From Lineus longissimus (taxonomy: Eukaryota > Nemertea > Pilidiophora > Heteronemertea > Lineidae), in contig NC_088314.1 of the NCBI RefSeq assembly GCF_910592395.1, forward strand, positions 16,591,998 to 16,655,997: 64,000 bases of DNA. The letters run 5' to 3'. The notes beneath the pieces are model-generated. The model made no database searches, had not been told where the DNA came from, and was given only the letters and a program-made list of their open reading frames with translations. Below are positions 52,301 through 64,000 of the stretch, one piece after another; within the stretch, counting starts at the first letter, position 1; every line of letters begins with the position of its first letter. A program made the position numbers and the translations under genes.

Positions 52301-55300
52301 TGTCACAATCATATATCAAGCTTGGCCCATTTGGAGCCATGATGAGGACACATTCAGCCATTGTCAGAATCGCATATCAAGCTTGGGCCATTTGGAGCCA
52401 TGATGAGGACACATTCAGACATTGTCACAATCATATATCAAGCTTGGCCCATATGGAGCCACGATGATGACACATTAAGACATTGTCACAATCATATATG
52501 AAGCTTAGCCCCTTTTCGTGCCATGGATGACACCTAGAAACATTATCACAATCGTATATCAAGCTTGGCCCATTTAGCCATGGAGCCATGATGAGGACTC
52601 ATTCGGACATTGTCACAAGCATATATCAAGCTTGGCCCATTTGGAGCCATGATAAGGACACATTCGGACATTGTCACAATCATATATCAAGCTTGCCCCA
52701 TTTGGAGCCACGATGATGAAACATTCAGCTATTGTCAGAATCATATATCAAGCTTGGCCCATTTGGAGCCACGATGATTAACACTCAGCTATTGTCAGAA
52801 TCATATAGTAAGCTTGGCCAATTTGGAGCAACGATTATGACACATTAAGACATTGTCAGAATCATATATCAAGCTTGGCCCATTTGGAGCCATGGACGAC
52901 ACCTTGAGACACTGTCACAATCGTATATCAAGCTCTATTTTGAGCCACAATGAGGACACATTCAGACATTCGGAGTCATGATGAGGCCAGATTCAGACAT
53001 TGTCACAATCATATATCAAGCTTGGTCCATTTGGAGCTACGATGATGACACATTAAGACATTGTCAGAATCATATATCAAGCTTGGCCCATTTGGAGCCA
53101 TGATGTGGACACATTCAGACATTGTCACAATCATATATCAAGCTTGGTCCATTTGGAGCCACAATGATGACACATTTAGACATTGTCACAATCATATATC
53201 AAGCTTGGACCATTTGGAGCCACAATGATGACACATTAAGACATTGTCAGAATCATATATCAAGCTTGGTCCATTTGGAGCCACAATGATGACACATTTA
53301 GACATTGTCACAATCATATATCAAGCTTGGCCCATTTGGAGCCACGATGATGACACATTCAGCTATTGTCACAATCATACATCAAGCTTGGTCCATTTGG
53401 AGCCACGATGATGACACATTAAGACATTGTCAGAATCATATATCAAGCTTGGTCCATTTGGAGCAATGGATGACACCTTGAGACACTGTCACAATCGTAT
53501 ATCAAGCTCTATTTTGAGCCACAATGAGGACACATTCAGACATTCGGAGTCATGATGAGGCCAGATTCAGACATTGTCACAATCATATATCAAGCTTGGT
53601 CCATTTGGAGCTACGATGATGACACATTAAGACATTGTCAGAATCATATATCAAGCTTGGCCCATTTGGAGCCATGATGTGAACACATTCAGACATTGTC
53701 ACAATTATATATCAAGCTTGGTCCATTTGGAGCCACAATGATGACACATTTAGACATTGTCACAATCATATATCAAGCTTGGCCCATTTGGAACCACGAT
53801 GATGACACATTCAGCTATTGTCACAATCATATATCAAGCTTGGTCCATTTGGAGCCACGATGATGACACATTAAGACATTGTCAGAATCATATATCAAGC
53901 TTGGTCCATTTGGAGCCATGGATGACACCTTGAGACACTGTCACAATCGTATATCAAGCTCTGCCTATATTTAGCCGTGATGAGGACACATTCAGCCATT
54001 GTCAGAATCATATATCAAGATTGGCCCATCTGAAGCCATGATTTGGACACATTCAAAGATTGTCACAATCGTATATCAAGCTTGGCCAATTTGGAGCCAC
54101 GATGATGACACATTAAGACATTGTCAGAATCATATATCAAGCTTGGTCCATTTGGAGCCACAATGATGACACATTTAGACATTGTCACAATCATATATCA
54201 AGCTTGGCCCATTTGGAACCACGATGATGACACATTCAGCTATTGTCACAATCATATATCAAGCTTGGTCCATTTGGAGCCACGATGATGACACATTAAG
54301 ACATTGTCAGAATCATATATCAAGCTTGGTCCATTTGGAGCCATGGATGACACCTTGAGACACTGTCACAATCGTATATCAAGCTCTGCCTATATTTAGC
54401 CGTGATGAGGACACATTCAGCCATTGTCAGAATCATATATCAAGATTGGCCCATCTGAAGCCATGATTTGGACACATTCAAAGATTGTCACAATCGTATA
54501 TCAAGCTTGGCCAATTTGGAGCCACGATGATGACACATTAAGACATTGTCAGAATCATATATCAAGCTTGGCCCATTTGGAGCCACGATGATGACACATT
54601 AAGACATTGTCACAATCATATATCAAGCTTGGCCCATTTGGAGCCATGATGAGGACACATTCAGCCATTGTCACAATCATATATCAAGCTTGGCCAATTT
54701 GGAGCCACGATGATGACACATTAAGACATTGTCAGAATCATATATCAAGCTTGGCCCATTTGGAGCCACGATGATGACACATTAAGACATTGTCACAATC
54801 ATATATCAAGCTTGGCCCATTTGGAGCCATGATGAGGACACATTCAGCCATTGTCAGAATCGTATATCAAGCTTGGGCCATTTGGAGCCATGATGAGGAC
54901 ACATTCAGCCATTGTCAGAATCGTATATCAAGCTTGGCCCATTTGGAGCCATGATGAGGACTCATTCAGCCATTGTCAGAATCGTATATCAAGCTTGGGC
55001 CATTTGGAGCCATGATGAGGACACATTCAGACATTGTCACAATCATATATGAAGCTTAGCCCCTTTTCGTGCCATGGATGACACCTAGAAACATTATCAC
55101 AATCGTATATCAAGCTTGGCCCATTTAGCCATGGAGCCATGATGAGGACTCATTCGGACATTGTCACAAGCATATATCAAGCTTGGCCCATTTGGAGCCA
55201 TGATAAGGACACATTCGGACATTGTCACAATCATATATCAAGCTTGCCCCATTTGGAGCCACGATGATGAAACATTCAGCTATTGTCAGAATCATATATC

Positions 55301-58300
55301 AAGCTTGGCCCATTTGGAACCACGATGATTAACACTCAGCTATTGTCAGAATCATATAGTAAGCTTGGCCAATTTGGAGCAACGATTATGACACATTAAG
55401 ACATTGTCAGAATCATATATCAAGCTTGGCCCATTTGGAGCCATGGACGACACCTTGAGACACTGTCACAATCGTATATCAAGCTCTATTTTGAGCCACA
55501 ATGAGGACACATTCAGACATTCGGAGTCATGATGAGGCCAGATTCAGACATTGTCACAATCATATATCAAGCTTGGTCCATTTGGAGCTACGATGATGAC
55601 ACATTAAGACATTGTCAGAATCATATATCAAGCTTGGCCCATTTGGAGCCACGATGATGACACATTCAGCTATTGTCAGAATCATATAGTAAGCTTGGCC
55701 AATTTGGAGCAACGATTATGACACATTAAGACATTGTCAGAATCATATATCAAGCTTGGCCCATTTGGAGCCATGGACGACACCTTGAGACACTGTCACA
55801 ATCGTATATCAAGCTCTATTTTGAGCCACAATGAGGACACATTCAGACATTCGGAGTCATGATGAGGCCAGATTCAGACATTGTCACAATCATATATCAA
55901 GCTTGGTCCATTTGGAGCCACAATGATGACACATTTAGACATTGTCACAATCATATATCAAGCTTGGTCCATTTGGAGCCACGATGATGACACATTAAGA
56001 CATTGTCAGAATCATATATCAAGCTTGGTCCATTTGGAGCCATGGATGACACCTTGAGACACTGTCACAATCGTATATCAAGCTCTGCCTATATTTAGCC
56101 GTGATGAGGACACATTCAGCCATTGTCAGAATCATATATCAAGATTGGCCCATCTGAAGCCATGATTTGGACACATTCAAAGATTGTCACAATCATATAT
56201 CAAGCTTGGCCAATTTGGAGCCACGATGATGACACATTAAGACATTGTCAGAATCATATATCAAGCTTGGCCCATTTGGAGCCACGGTGATGACACATTA
56301 AGACATTGTCACAATCATATATCAAGCTTGGCCCATTTGGAGCCATGATGAGGACACATTCAGCCATTGTCAGAATCGCATATCAAGCTTGGGCCATTTG
56401 GAGCCATGATGAGGACACATTCAGACATTGTCACAATCATATATCAAGCTTGGCCCATATGGAGCCACGATGATGACACATTAAGACATTGTCACAATCA
56501 TATATGAAGCTTAGCCCCTTTTCGTGCCATGGATGACACCTAGAAACATTATCACAATCGTATATCAAGCTTGGCCCATTTAGCCATGGAGCCATGATGA
56601 GGACTCATTCGGACATTGTCACAAGCATATATCAAGCTTGGCCCATTTGGAGCCATGATAAGGACACATTCGGACATTGTCACAATCATATATCAAGCTT
56701 GCCCCATTTGGAGCCACGATGATGAAACATTCAGCTATTGTCAGAATCATATATCAAGCTTGGCCCATTTGGAGCCACGATGATTAACACTCAGCTATTG
56801 TCAGAATCATATAGTAAGCTTGGCCAATTTGGAGCAACGATTATGACACATTAAGACATTGTCAGAATCATATATCAAGCTTGGCCCATTTGGAGCCATG
56901 GACGACACCTTGAGACACTGTCACAATCGTATATCAAGCTCTATTTTGAGCCACAATGAGGACACATTCAGACATTCGGAGTCATGATGAGGCCAGATTC
57001 AGACATTGTCACAATCATATATCAAGCTTGGTCCATTTGGAGCTACGATGATGACACATTAAGACATTGTCAGAATCATATATCAAGCTTGGCCCATTTG
57101 GAGCCATGATGTGGACACATTCAGACATTGTCACAATCATATATCAAGCTTGGTCCATTTGGAGCCACAATGATGACACATTTAGACATTGTCACAATCA
57201 TATATCAAGCTTGGACCATTTGGAGCCACAATGATGACACATTAAGACATTGTCAGAATCATATATCAAGCTTGGTCCATTTGGAGCCACAATGATGACA
57301 CATTTAGACATTGTCACAATCATATATCAAGCTTGGCCCATTTGGAGCCACGATGATGACACATTCAGCTATTGTCACAATCATACATCAAGCTTGGTCC
57401 ATTTGGAGCCACGATGATGACACATTAAGACATTGTCAGAATCATATATCAAGCTTGGTCCATTTGGAGCAATGGATGACACCTTGAGACACTGTCACAA
57501 TCGTATATCAAGCTCTGCCTATATTTAGCCGTGATGAGGACACATTCAGCCATTGTCAGAATCATATATCAAGATTGGCCCATCTGAAGCCATGATTTGG
57601 ACACATTCAAAGATTGTCACAATCATATATCAAGCTTGGCCAATTTGGAGCCACGATGATGACACATTAAGACATTGTCAGAATCATATATCAAGCTTTG
57701 CCCATTTGGAGCCACGATGATGACACATTAAGACATTGTCACAATCATATATCAAGCTTGGCCCATTTGGAGCCATGATGAGGACACATTCAGCCATTGT
57801 CAGAATCGTATATCAAGCTTGGGCCATTTGGAGCCATGATGAGGACACATCCAGCCATTGTCAGAATCGTATATCAAGCTTGGCCCATTTGGAGCCATGA
57901 TGAGGACTCATTCAGCCATTGTCAGAATCGTATATCAAGCTTGGGCCATTTGGAGCCATGATGAGGACACATTCAGACATTGTCACAATCATATATCAAG
58001 CTTGGCCCATATGGAGCCACGATGATGACACATTAAGACATTGTCACAATCATATATGAAGCTTAGCCCCTTTTCGTGCCATGGATGACACCTAGAAACA
58101 TTATCACAATCGTATATCAAGCTTGGCCCATTTAGCCATGGAGCCATGATGAGGACTCATTCGGACATTGTCACAAGCATATATCAAGCTTGGCCCATTT
58201 GGAGCCATGATAAGGACACATTCGGACATTGTCACAATCGTATATCAAGCTTGGCCCATTTCGAGCCATGATGAGGACACATTCAGACGGATGATATGAA

Positions 58301-58480
58301 TAAAGACTAGCAAATTCTTTTATCTAAAACTCCATGTACATTTACAGTAGGCCTTTCTGTACAAAATTGAAGTACACTGTAAAAGCATTTGCTAGACTTT
58401 ATTCATATCAAACCTTGTCACAATCGTATATCAAGCTCAGCTCATTCGGGGTCATGATGATGACACATTCAGACATTGTC
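49330..58480. repeat. satellite array, about 61-bp monomer, with 4,006-bp higher-order repeat
   Basis: About 150 monomers of the type ATATATCAAGCTTGGCCCAT plus TTGGAGCCACGATGATGACA plus CATTAAGACATTGTCAGAATC, most with AAGCTT. Marker variants such as CTCTATTTTGAG recur exactly 4,006 bp apart (49504/53510, 51481/55487, 51811/55817, 52936/56942). Two near-identical 4,006-bp blocks (about 49,465-53,470 and 53,471-57,510) are followed by a partial block in a different register. Stops in all frames, no genes. It lies between the convergent ends of KDM5 and THOC7. Confidence 0.96.
58292..58410. mobile_element. TGATATGAATAAAGACTAG MITE inserted in the satellite
   Basis: TGATATGAATAAAGACTAGC at the left and CTAGACTTTATTCATATCA at the right, with satellite sequence on both sides (CACATTCAGAC before, CTTGTCACAATCGTATATC after). 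Confidence 0.92.
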
Positions 58481-59254
58481 CCAAGAGTAAAACCAATAGG
58501 ATTTCCCAGTTAGCATACCACACAAGTGATTAAACTGTGGTGAGGAAACTAACAATACCGAAAGTCAAGGGGGTTTCTGGGCAACGAGGAGCATAATAAC
58601 AACATCTACTGTTCCTTTGCTTTAACATACACCAGCGTGAACTGACACGGGTAGGAGACTGGGGTCTAGCATATGCACAGGTACAAGGGGAGGGGGTACT
58701 GAAAAATGTTGCATATCTAGTAAATGAATTGCCCCCCCCCCCCCCCATCTGATTCAGTCTCGAACATGATATTTATTGACAAAACTTTTTGATGAGACTA
58801 ACAAGTAATTCGTATGCTACTGTCCACAGGCACTGGCCCACATAACATATCATAACCAGGTCATTTGGAGCAGATGTCCTCCTGTGTGACTGTTGTCAGG
58901 AGAACCCTATGCAAACTAGAAATGTGAAATTTGTTTACAGCAAATTGGATGTCCAGCAGTGAGGACAGGTCTTATAGTGTGAAAGACATCAATACCCCAA
59001 TCAAAGGCAAGATGTACATTGCATTGCATACCTAACCACTTTTCTCCCTCTGACCTTATAAAACTGATCCTGTCTGAGGACATCGTCCATGGGGGTAATT
59101 CTCACAAAACTCCAATCCAAGGCAAGGGTTTGTCTTGAGGGTTTCAACCATTCACTCACCGACACCTGACACTAACTCTTGCAACTTGACACTTCCATGT
59201 CGATTGTGTCACATCAACGATACACAATAGAAGAATAGATTTCAAGAAAGGGAC
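58481..59254. other. intergenic sequence, no gene seen
   Basis: Between the satellite and the inferred THOC7 3' end. Contains a run of 15 C (58732-58746) and short ORFs without recognisable domains. Confidence 0.6.
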
Positions 59255-59274
59255 TGGATAATGTGACAACAAAC

Positions 59275-59280
59275 TTTATT
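59275..59280 (-). terminator. candidate THOC7 polyadenylation signal
   Basis: AATAAA on the - strand (TTTATT on +), 424 bases downstream of the THOC7 stop codon. It suggests a 3' UTR of about 0.45 kb ending near 59,255. Confidence 0.55.
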
Positions 59281-59703
59281 CAAAACAAATATATTTGATA
59301 CAAATATAAGCCAAGTCTGTGTAACCTCATAACTCCTTTCAGACCACCAGTTACCAGTCAAGAACTACTGCCACTTTGGGCGGTTACCTCCCGATTGGAA
59401 CCTCACCTTGGTAGCAAGCCTCTTGGAATCGAAGTTCACAAGTCGACTGGGTCTGATAGTGCCTAAGTAATTCCCAGGGCACGCCAATTGAAAAGCAGGG
59501 GGACAATGCATGATTTAAACCCACATTTCTTAATCTGCCATTCAAGTCCTGGCAGTTTGATTTATTCCCATGTTTTCTAATCAGTGATTCTGTCCTAGCA
59601 GTTTGATTTATTCCCATGTTTTCTAATCAGTGATTCTGGTCCTGGCAATTAAAATTCACATACATCATGAAATATGTTAAACAATTTGCATATCTTTCTG
59701 ACA

Positions 59704-59747
59704 TTAAGTCGTGTCCATTTCAACCTTGACCTCGGACGTTTCATCGT
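59704..59747 (-). CDS. THOC7: THOC7 exon 7: acidic C-terminus and stop
   Basis: Encodes DDETSEVKVEMDTT then TAA; vertebrate THOC7 also ends in a short acidic stretch with MET/MDT. Acceptor GATTTCAG. The phase matches the single base left by exon 6. Confidence 0.92.
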
Positions 59748-62700
59748 CTGAAATCAAAAAGAAGTTAAAGAGTCAGCAGATCGCAATCAAAACCATTCCA
59801 AAAACTGTTTACCTGCAAGACACCAGTGAGATTTAATCAAACATGCGTGCCAAAACATTACCACATGAAATGCATCCAGCATTTAAATCGGCCGTTCAAG
59901 GGACAAACTTCTCGGTGCTGAAAGCCACACAGCCAATTATTATTTTATTATTAAAAACATTTTTATAGCGCTTAACGTTGTTAAAACTTCTAAGCGCTTT
60001 ACAATTTATAATAAAACAATAAAACATTAATATATGATGGAATAAAAGTCATTACTAAAGAAAACGTGCAAGTGGGATTTAAAAGAAGTTCTTAAAAATA
60101 CGAGTTTTTAGTGCAGTTTTAAAACGACCCAGGGTACTCTGGCCACGAACACTATTTGGCAGCTCATTCCATAGCTTTGACTAGCACTTCAGCATAAAAT
60201 TCTGACAATACTAGTATCTGTGTATCAACAAAGGTAGTGCCATTGGCTAATGCAAACATTTTACTATCTATTGACTTAACGAGCCTCATGGCCTAGTGGT
60301 TTACACTGCTGGCCACCACGCAATAGGGCCCGGGTTCGATCCCGGGGAGAACCCAGGATCGTATGTCTGGATGAACAGGCGTGGCTTTCAAGGAACTAAA
60401 ATTCCTGGCTCTTCACAGTCCTTCGAGTGAGACTCAAAACCGAGGTTCCTTGTACCTGGTGTCTATGCCAGGGCAAGCTAAGACCCCACCAAGTGAGAAA
60501 CATGAGTAGCTTGCGTGGACTCTATATCTCTCTCGCCAAAGTCGGACCACTAGGCCAAAAAACCCAATTGGCGCCTAACCGTAGTGGCACGCAGGATACG
60601 CTCATCCCGCCTTGGAGGAGGATTACTCCTAGGAGAATGACCCCTCCAAGTGCAGAGCGAACGCTGAAGAAGAAGAAGAAGAACTATCTATTGACTTCAG
60701 GTTTCCTTTGACTACCCTTTTCGCTTTCCTTGGGGTGACTAAATGTTACTTCAAGCATAGTATATGCTGTTCAGTTATGAATTCAATTCTCAAACTTGTT
60801 CACACCTCGGGCCTCCCTTGCCACTTATGTACACTCAAGTGGCTTGGGGGCGCCACTGCAAGAACTGGTTGTAGAACAGACCTTGGGTCGAAACTCACCT
60901 CCGTCAAGTATACTCTGCATTTCGTGAATAGCAGCAATCAAAACATGGAACTGTTTTCTTCTCATCTCAAGCTACAAGTAACAAGAAATCAATTCATTAC
61001 ATGCAGATAGTTTTATTTCAACCCTTTCACCTTTCGGTATCATAGTGCGTATAATCCGTATCACCAAGTATATATTAATCCATACTTGGTATCACTTTGG
61101 TATAACTTCCACCTCGGTAATGCTGCCAGCAATACTGAGTCCCTCGCCAAGTGATAATGAGCACATTTGCCAAAATGTAGAACATTTCAGTAGTTCAGTG
61201 ACTAACCTTTTCTTCCAGCGACTGTTTCGTTGCTTTAAAACTTTCCATCTCTTTATCAAGTTCTTCCAATTGCCTGCAAACACAGAAATTAACATTTGGT
61301 GCCGCACCATTGATGAAGAATACAGCATGCATTTACTCATCAGCTAATGGTTACTCATAAAGCATTGCTATACACAAAGTGTAGCCACTGCTTTTGCTCA
61401 TCCAGTCCGATGATATCGGGAACTGTCTTTTGGTGACTCATCCAAAAAACTACTGGATATTTTGCATTGAAACTTATGCAGTGTCCCAAGAAGATTACAA
61501 GGGCTAACCATGAGAAGTTGTATAGAAATCCAGTACATATGGCAGCGTGGCAGCCATTGAAAGTGAGGTCCACCATTATGATCATTTACACACAAAGTAT
61601 ACACAAAGTGTACACTACAGTAGAACCTATCTATTAAGGACACCTTCGGGACTGGCAAGTGCTGTCCTTAATAGAGAGGTGTCCTGATAAGAGAGGTCAA
61701 ATTGAATAGAAACTACCAATTTGTGACCAAAACTAGTGTCCTTAATAGAGAGGTTGTCCTCAATAGAGGTGTCTGCTAAGGGAGGTTCCACTGTACATGT
61801 ACATTCAGCATAATAAGATCAATTTGGGTGAGGTGCACCACGATACATAGATAAATGGCATATTCAGGGATATGCGGGAGGCTAGGGACGGAGTCCTTCT
61901 GATAGTTTAGAATGCGTAACTAGCAGCTAACCTCATTGTATCTTGTCTGTCTGGATGCTGCTGGATCATCTTGGCCAGAGCGTCATATTCTTGTCGGTTC
62001 TTTCTTATTCTCTTCGCCTGCTGAAGTTCCGTTTTGCATTCGTTTATTTTATCAAAGGCTTCTTTTATACTCTTTTCTGAAATAATGAAATAAAACAGTT
62101 ATACAAGCCAAGTTGGCCAAAAGAAAGAAAATTATAATTTCAACAGTACTACATATTATGACATCAAACTCTTCAAGTTTTAAAAGTTTAACATATGGTG
62201 TAAGACCTCTGTAATTTTCATCTGGCTTATTGGTCAAATCCAGCAATAGTTTGGCAAGATGCACGTCTGAGGCAGTAGGAGACCAAGGTTAACGCCATTG
62301 TTGGCCTGACATCCTTACCAATTTGGTTATTGAGTTGTTCGTATGTCTTCTGTTCCGTGAGATTCATCTCATAGACAGAGAGCGTCTTCTCCATGGCCGT
62401 GTCACATTGAGCTAATATCATCATCATCTTCTGGAATGTGGCGTAGCTAAAACATCACAGGAGAACCGGTGTTAATGTAATACCAATGCATTCCCAAACT
62501 GTTTTGATTGTGTTGAGCGATATTTTTAAAATGCTGCCAGAAATGCTATGTAGCTAGAGGGGGCAGGGGTTAATGCAACCCCCCCCCCCCCAGGTGTCAC
62601 CAACACTTTTGTCTGTTCCAGAGACAGCCTTGTGTCTGCATCATTGAAGGTTAGAGTCCCAAAGGTAGGTCATTCCAATAAGGCCAGCTGGTTAACCGCC

Positions 62701-63937
62701 ACCAGGTAAAAAATACAGGATAAAAACTGCCTTCTCGCCAGGCGCCTGGCTTTAGAGATCAATAGGAGTTTGGAAGTAAAGAAATGTCTCATAAGGCAAA
62801 TTTGGCTGAACTTTTCATTAGAAGTGACACTATGATAAACAAGCTTTATTCCAAGCCAAAATTGGAAAACGTTTTTGTGATGTCACAGACAGCATCCTCA
62901 TACAAAATACATTCGTCAAGGCACTTGGGGCGCCAGCCCACTCCCTGTAAAGGGTGGAGTCATATTCAATTGTTGAAAAACTGTTTGTGAGAGGATTGCA
63001 AACCGAGTGCCCAAAGCTATTTTGGCAAGAATACTGCTTCAATTACCTCTCCTCATCCGATTCTGTAGCCTGGCACCATTTAATAAACATCTTCAGGAGC
63101 GATCCAATTCTTCTGTCATCACCACCTCCATCACCTTCTATCAGAAGGCGCCGTCGAATAATATCGTCTGCAAGAAAATCTTATTTTATTTGCGATCAAT
63201 TGGCCCAAAATTTTTTTCTCTTTTTAATTCTAGTAATAATTGACTAATAGGAAGCAAAAAAAACCTGTGTTTGTTCCCAACAGCAGATTTCCAAAAACAC
63301 CAGCCAATGAAACAGTAAAAAAGTCGCAACTAAAAACACTCCGGCTAAAACTACCAACTCTTGAAATGAAACTCTTGTTCTATTATTACTTGCGTAACGT
63401 AATGACGGATGGCCTCAGGAAAGCCAATAGAGCCATGTCATTTGTGTTTTGACACCGTGACATCTTCTGGCAGTCTGGCACTCCCCATAGCTCATGTCAT
63501 GATATTGCATGTACAACAAGATAAAGTTGAACGATGAAGGAAGGAGTCTGGTCCAAGCGTTTGACATTGTCCATTTATCAAAATATAAAGCAACCGTTAA
63601 GACTAATGATGAACAAATGACGACGGTGGTGCCGATGGCCAGCCTCCCTGGCTGTGACCTGCTGTCAGTGGCTCAACCACCTGCCACCACTCTCATCGAG
63701 TCATGTACTTCACCATGTCAGGCCAGGGCAGGGCTAGGCCAGGCAAAAACAAAATCACTTTCAAAAACACAAAGAAAAATGACTGAAGGACAGAGTATTC
63801 TATTCAAATGAAGTGTTGATTTGATACATCTTGACCTGAAGATCATGAATATACAAAAACCGGCTTTTTATTTGCCGTAGTTAGTCTGTTTTTGTTCTTT
63901 GAAAAGCATTTTTCTTACCATCAGAAACACTAGCCAT
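59704..63937 (-). CDS. THOC7: THO complex subunit 7 (THOC7), complete gene, 7 exons
   Basis: Small coiled-coil subunit of the THO/TREX complex, which couples transcription to mRNA processing and nuclear export. Exons joined by hand on the - strand (63919-63937, 63047-63167, 62319-62446, 61932-62076, 61207-61273, 60899-60971, 59704-59747) total 597 nt and 198 aa; human THOC7 is 204. Diagnostic blocks: MASVSDDDIIRRRLLIEGDG near the N-terminus, GDDRRIGSLLKMFIKWC, TLSVYEMNL, KRIRKNRQEYDALAKMIQQH, RRKQFHVLI. The middle and C-terminal parts are helical and charged, as expected for coiled coil with THOC5. All introns are GT-AG. It is convergent with KDM5, with the satellite between. Confidence 0.96.
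59937..60060. repeat. retroposon-tail-like AT-rich repeat with AAGCGCTTTACA
   Basis: ATTATTATTTTATTATTAAA then TTATAGCGCTTAACG and CTAAGCGCTTTACAATTTAT, a motif shared with 24884-24975. In the last THOC7 intron. Confidence 0.5.
60278..60682 (+). mobile_element. full-length tRNA-derived SINE with 15-bp target-site duplication
   Basis: Perfect duplication ACTATCTATTGACTT at 60263-60277 and 60683-60697. The tRNA-like head has A-box TGGCCTAGTGG and B box GGGTTCGATCCC; the body ends in (GAA)n. In the last THOC7 intron, antisense to the gene. It serves as reference for the fragments at 5995, 27752 and 39190. Confidence 0.94.
60899..60971 (-). CDS. THOC7: THOC7 exon 6: conserved C-terminal coiled coil
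   Basis: Encodes LEMRRKQFHVLIAAIHEMQS then ILDG, equal to the RRKQFHVLLSTIHELQ block of the family. Acceptor CTTGTAG, donor GGAG|GTGAGT. It leaves one base. Confidence 0.96.
61207..61273 (-). CDS. THOC7: THOC7 exon 5: coiled coil
   Basis: Encodes QLEELDKEMESFKATKQSLE then EK. It is helical, and its 67 nt restores phase 0. Acceptor GTTTGCAG, donor AAG|GTTAGT. Confidence 0.93.
61617..61794. repeat. AGGACAC palindromic element, full length
   Basis: ACAGTAGAACCTATCTATTA at the left and GGGAGGTTCCACTGT at the right are inverted ends. The best complete copy (178 bp) of the family. Located in THOC7 intron 4 (61274-61931). Confidence 0.93.
61932..62076 (-). CDS. THOC7: THOC7 exon 4: coiled coil
   Basis: Encodes CKTELQQAKRIRKNRQEYDA then LAKMIQQHPDRQDTM, a near match to vertebrate THOC7. 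Acceptor TTATTTCAG, donor GAG|GTTAGC. Confidence 0.96.
62319..62446 (-). CDS. THOC7: THOC7 exon 3
   Basis: Encodes YATFQKMMMILAQCDTAMEK then TLSVYEMNLTEQKTYEQLN, aligned with the QCEFSMGKTLLVYDMNL block of human THOC7. Acceptor GTTTTAG, donor TTG|GTAAGG. Confidence 0.96.
63047..63167 (-). CDS. THOC7: THOC7 exon 2: conserved N-terminal block
   Basis: Encodes DDIIRRRLLIEGDGGGDDRR then IGSLLKMFIKWC, the most conserved part of the family. Acceptor TCTTGCAG, donor GAGAG|GTAATT. Confidence 0.97.
63168..63918. other. THOC7 intron 1, no gene seen
   Basis: AT-rich; several short ORFs without domains. Its right end is the donor of exon 1 and its left end the acceptor of exon 2, both on the - strand. 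Confidence 0.7.
63919..63937 (-). CDS. THOC7: THOC7 exon 1: start codon
   Basis: A 19-nt coding exon: MASVSD plus one base of the next Asp codon. The ATG at 63937 has matching N-terminal sequence to other THOC7 (short Ala/Val start then DD). Donor GATG|GTAAGA. Confidence 0.9.
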
Positions 63938-64000
63938 GCTAAAATTCTGTGTCGCTAACAACAGTACCAATTGTACTCGACAAATTTACATGGGAAATTT

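Noticed and set aside
49330-58480. Possible CRISPR-like or protein-coding repeat array
   Set aside because: Monomers abut without unique spacers, the host is an animal, and stops occur in all frames. It is a satellite.
60278-60360. tRNA gene (A and B boxes present); same for 45190-45310 and 18711-18835
   Set aside because: Embedded in longer SINE units or lacking a paired acceptor stem; no convincing cloverleaf.
63509-63811. 100-codon + strand ORF in THOC7 intron 1
   Set aside because: Lies wholly in an intron of the confirmed - strand gene, with no recognisable domain.

Overview
This window is eukaryotic, from an invertebrate animal. Genes are split by GT-AG introns, short phased exons sit in AT-rich introns, and many small DNA transposons, tRNA-derived SINEs, minisatellites and one large satellite are present. 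The two proteins are most like animal KDM5 and THOC7. The wealth of MITEs and ACATGTA-rich sequence resembles marine lophotrochozoan or ambulacrarian genomes, but the phylum cannot be fixed from the sequence alone.

Layout. Positions 1-4769 are upstream flank with degenerate tandem repeats and one MITE. A complete KDM5-type histone H3K4 demethylase runs on the + strand from the start codon at 4770 to the stop at 44362. I assembled 29 coding positions, all joining in frame, giving 5,814 nt and 1,937 residues in the order JmjN, ARID, PHD1, JmjC, C5HC2 zinc finger, PLU-1 region, PHD2, lysine-rich linker, PHD3 and a long acidic tail. Intron 5 (10.2 kb) holds a MULE-type transposon with an apparently intact 493-codon FLYWCH/MULE transposase ORF, nested inside an older small repeat. 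Positions 44363-49330 are the 3' UTR and intergenic repeats. Positions 49330-58480 are a satellite of about 61-bp monomers, each typically carrying AAGCTT, with a 4,006-bp higher-order period. On the - strand, 63937 to 59704, lies a complete seven-exon THOC7 gene (198 residues), convergent with KDM5 across the satellite.

The most notable observation is that the KDM5 exon carrying the Fe(II)-binding H-x-E motif of the JmjC domain exists twice in tandem (27828-27916 and 27987-28075). Both copies are 89 nt, have splice sites and are in the same phase. They differ at 18 of 89 bases but only 3 amino acids, the mark of two conserved functional exons. Including both, or skipping both, gives an immediate stop codon, so the reading frame demands exactly one. 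The upstream version replaces the serine two residues before the cofactor-site asparagine with alanine. This looks like a mutually exclusive splice switch inside a chromatin enzyme's active site.

Two other exon-intron junctions of the same gene (exons 10 and 28) have been captured by minisatellites that multiply the 5' splice site into arrays of decoy donors. KDM5 acts on chromatin and THOC7 on mRNA export; nothing in the sequence indicates a functional link beyond adjacency.
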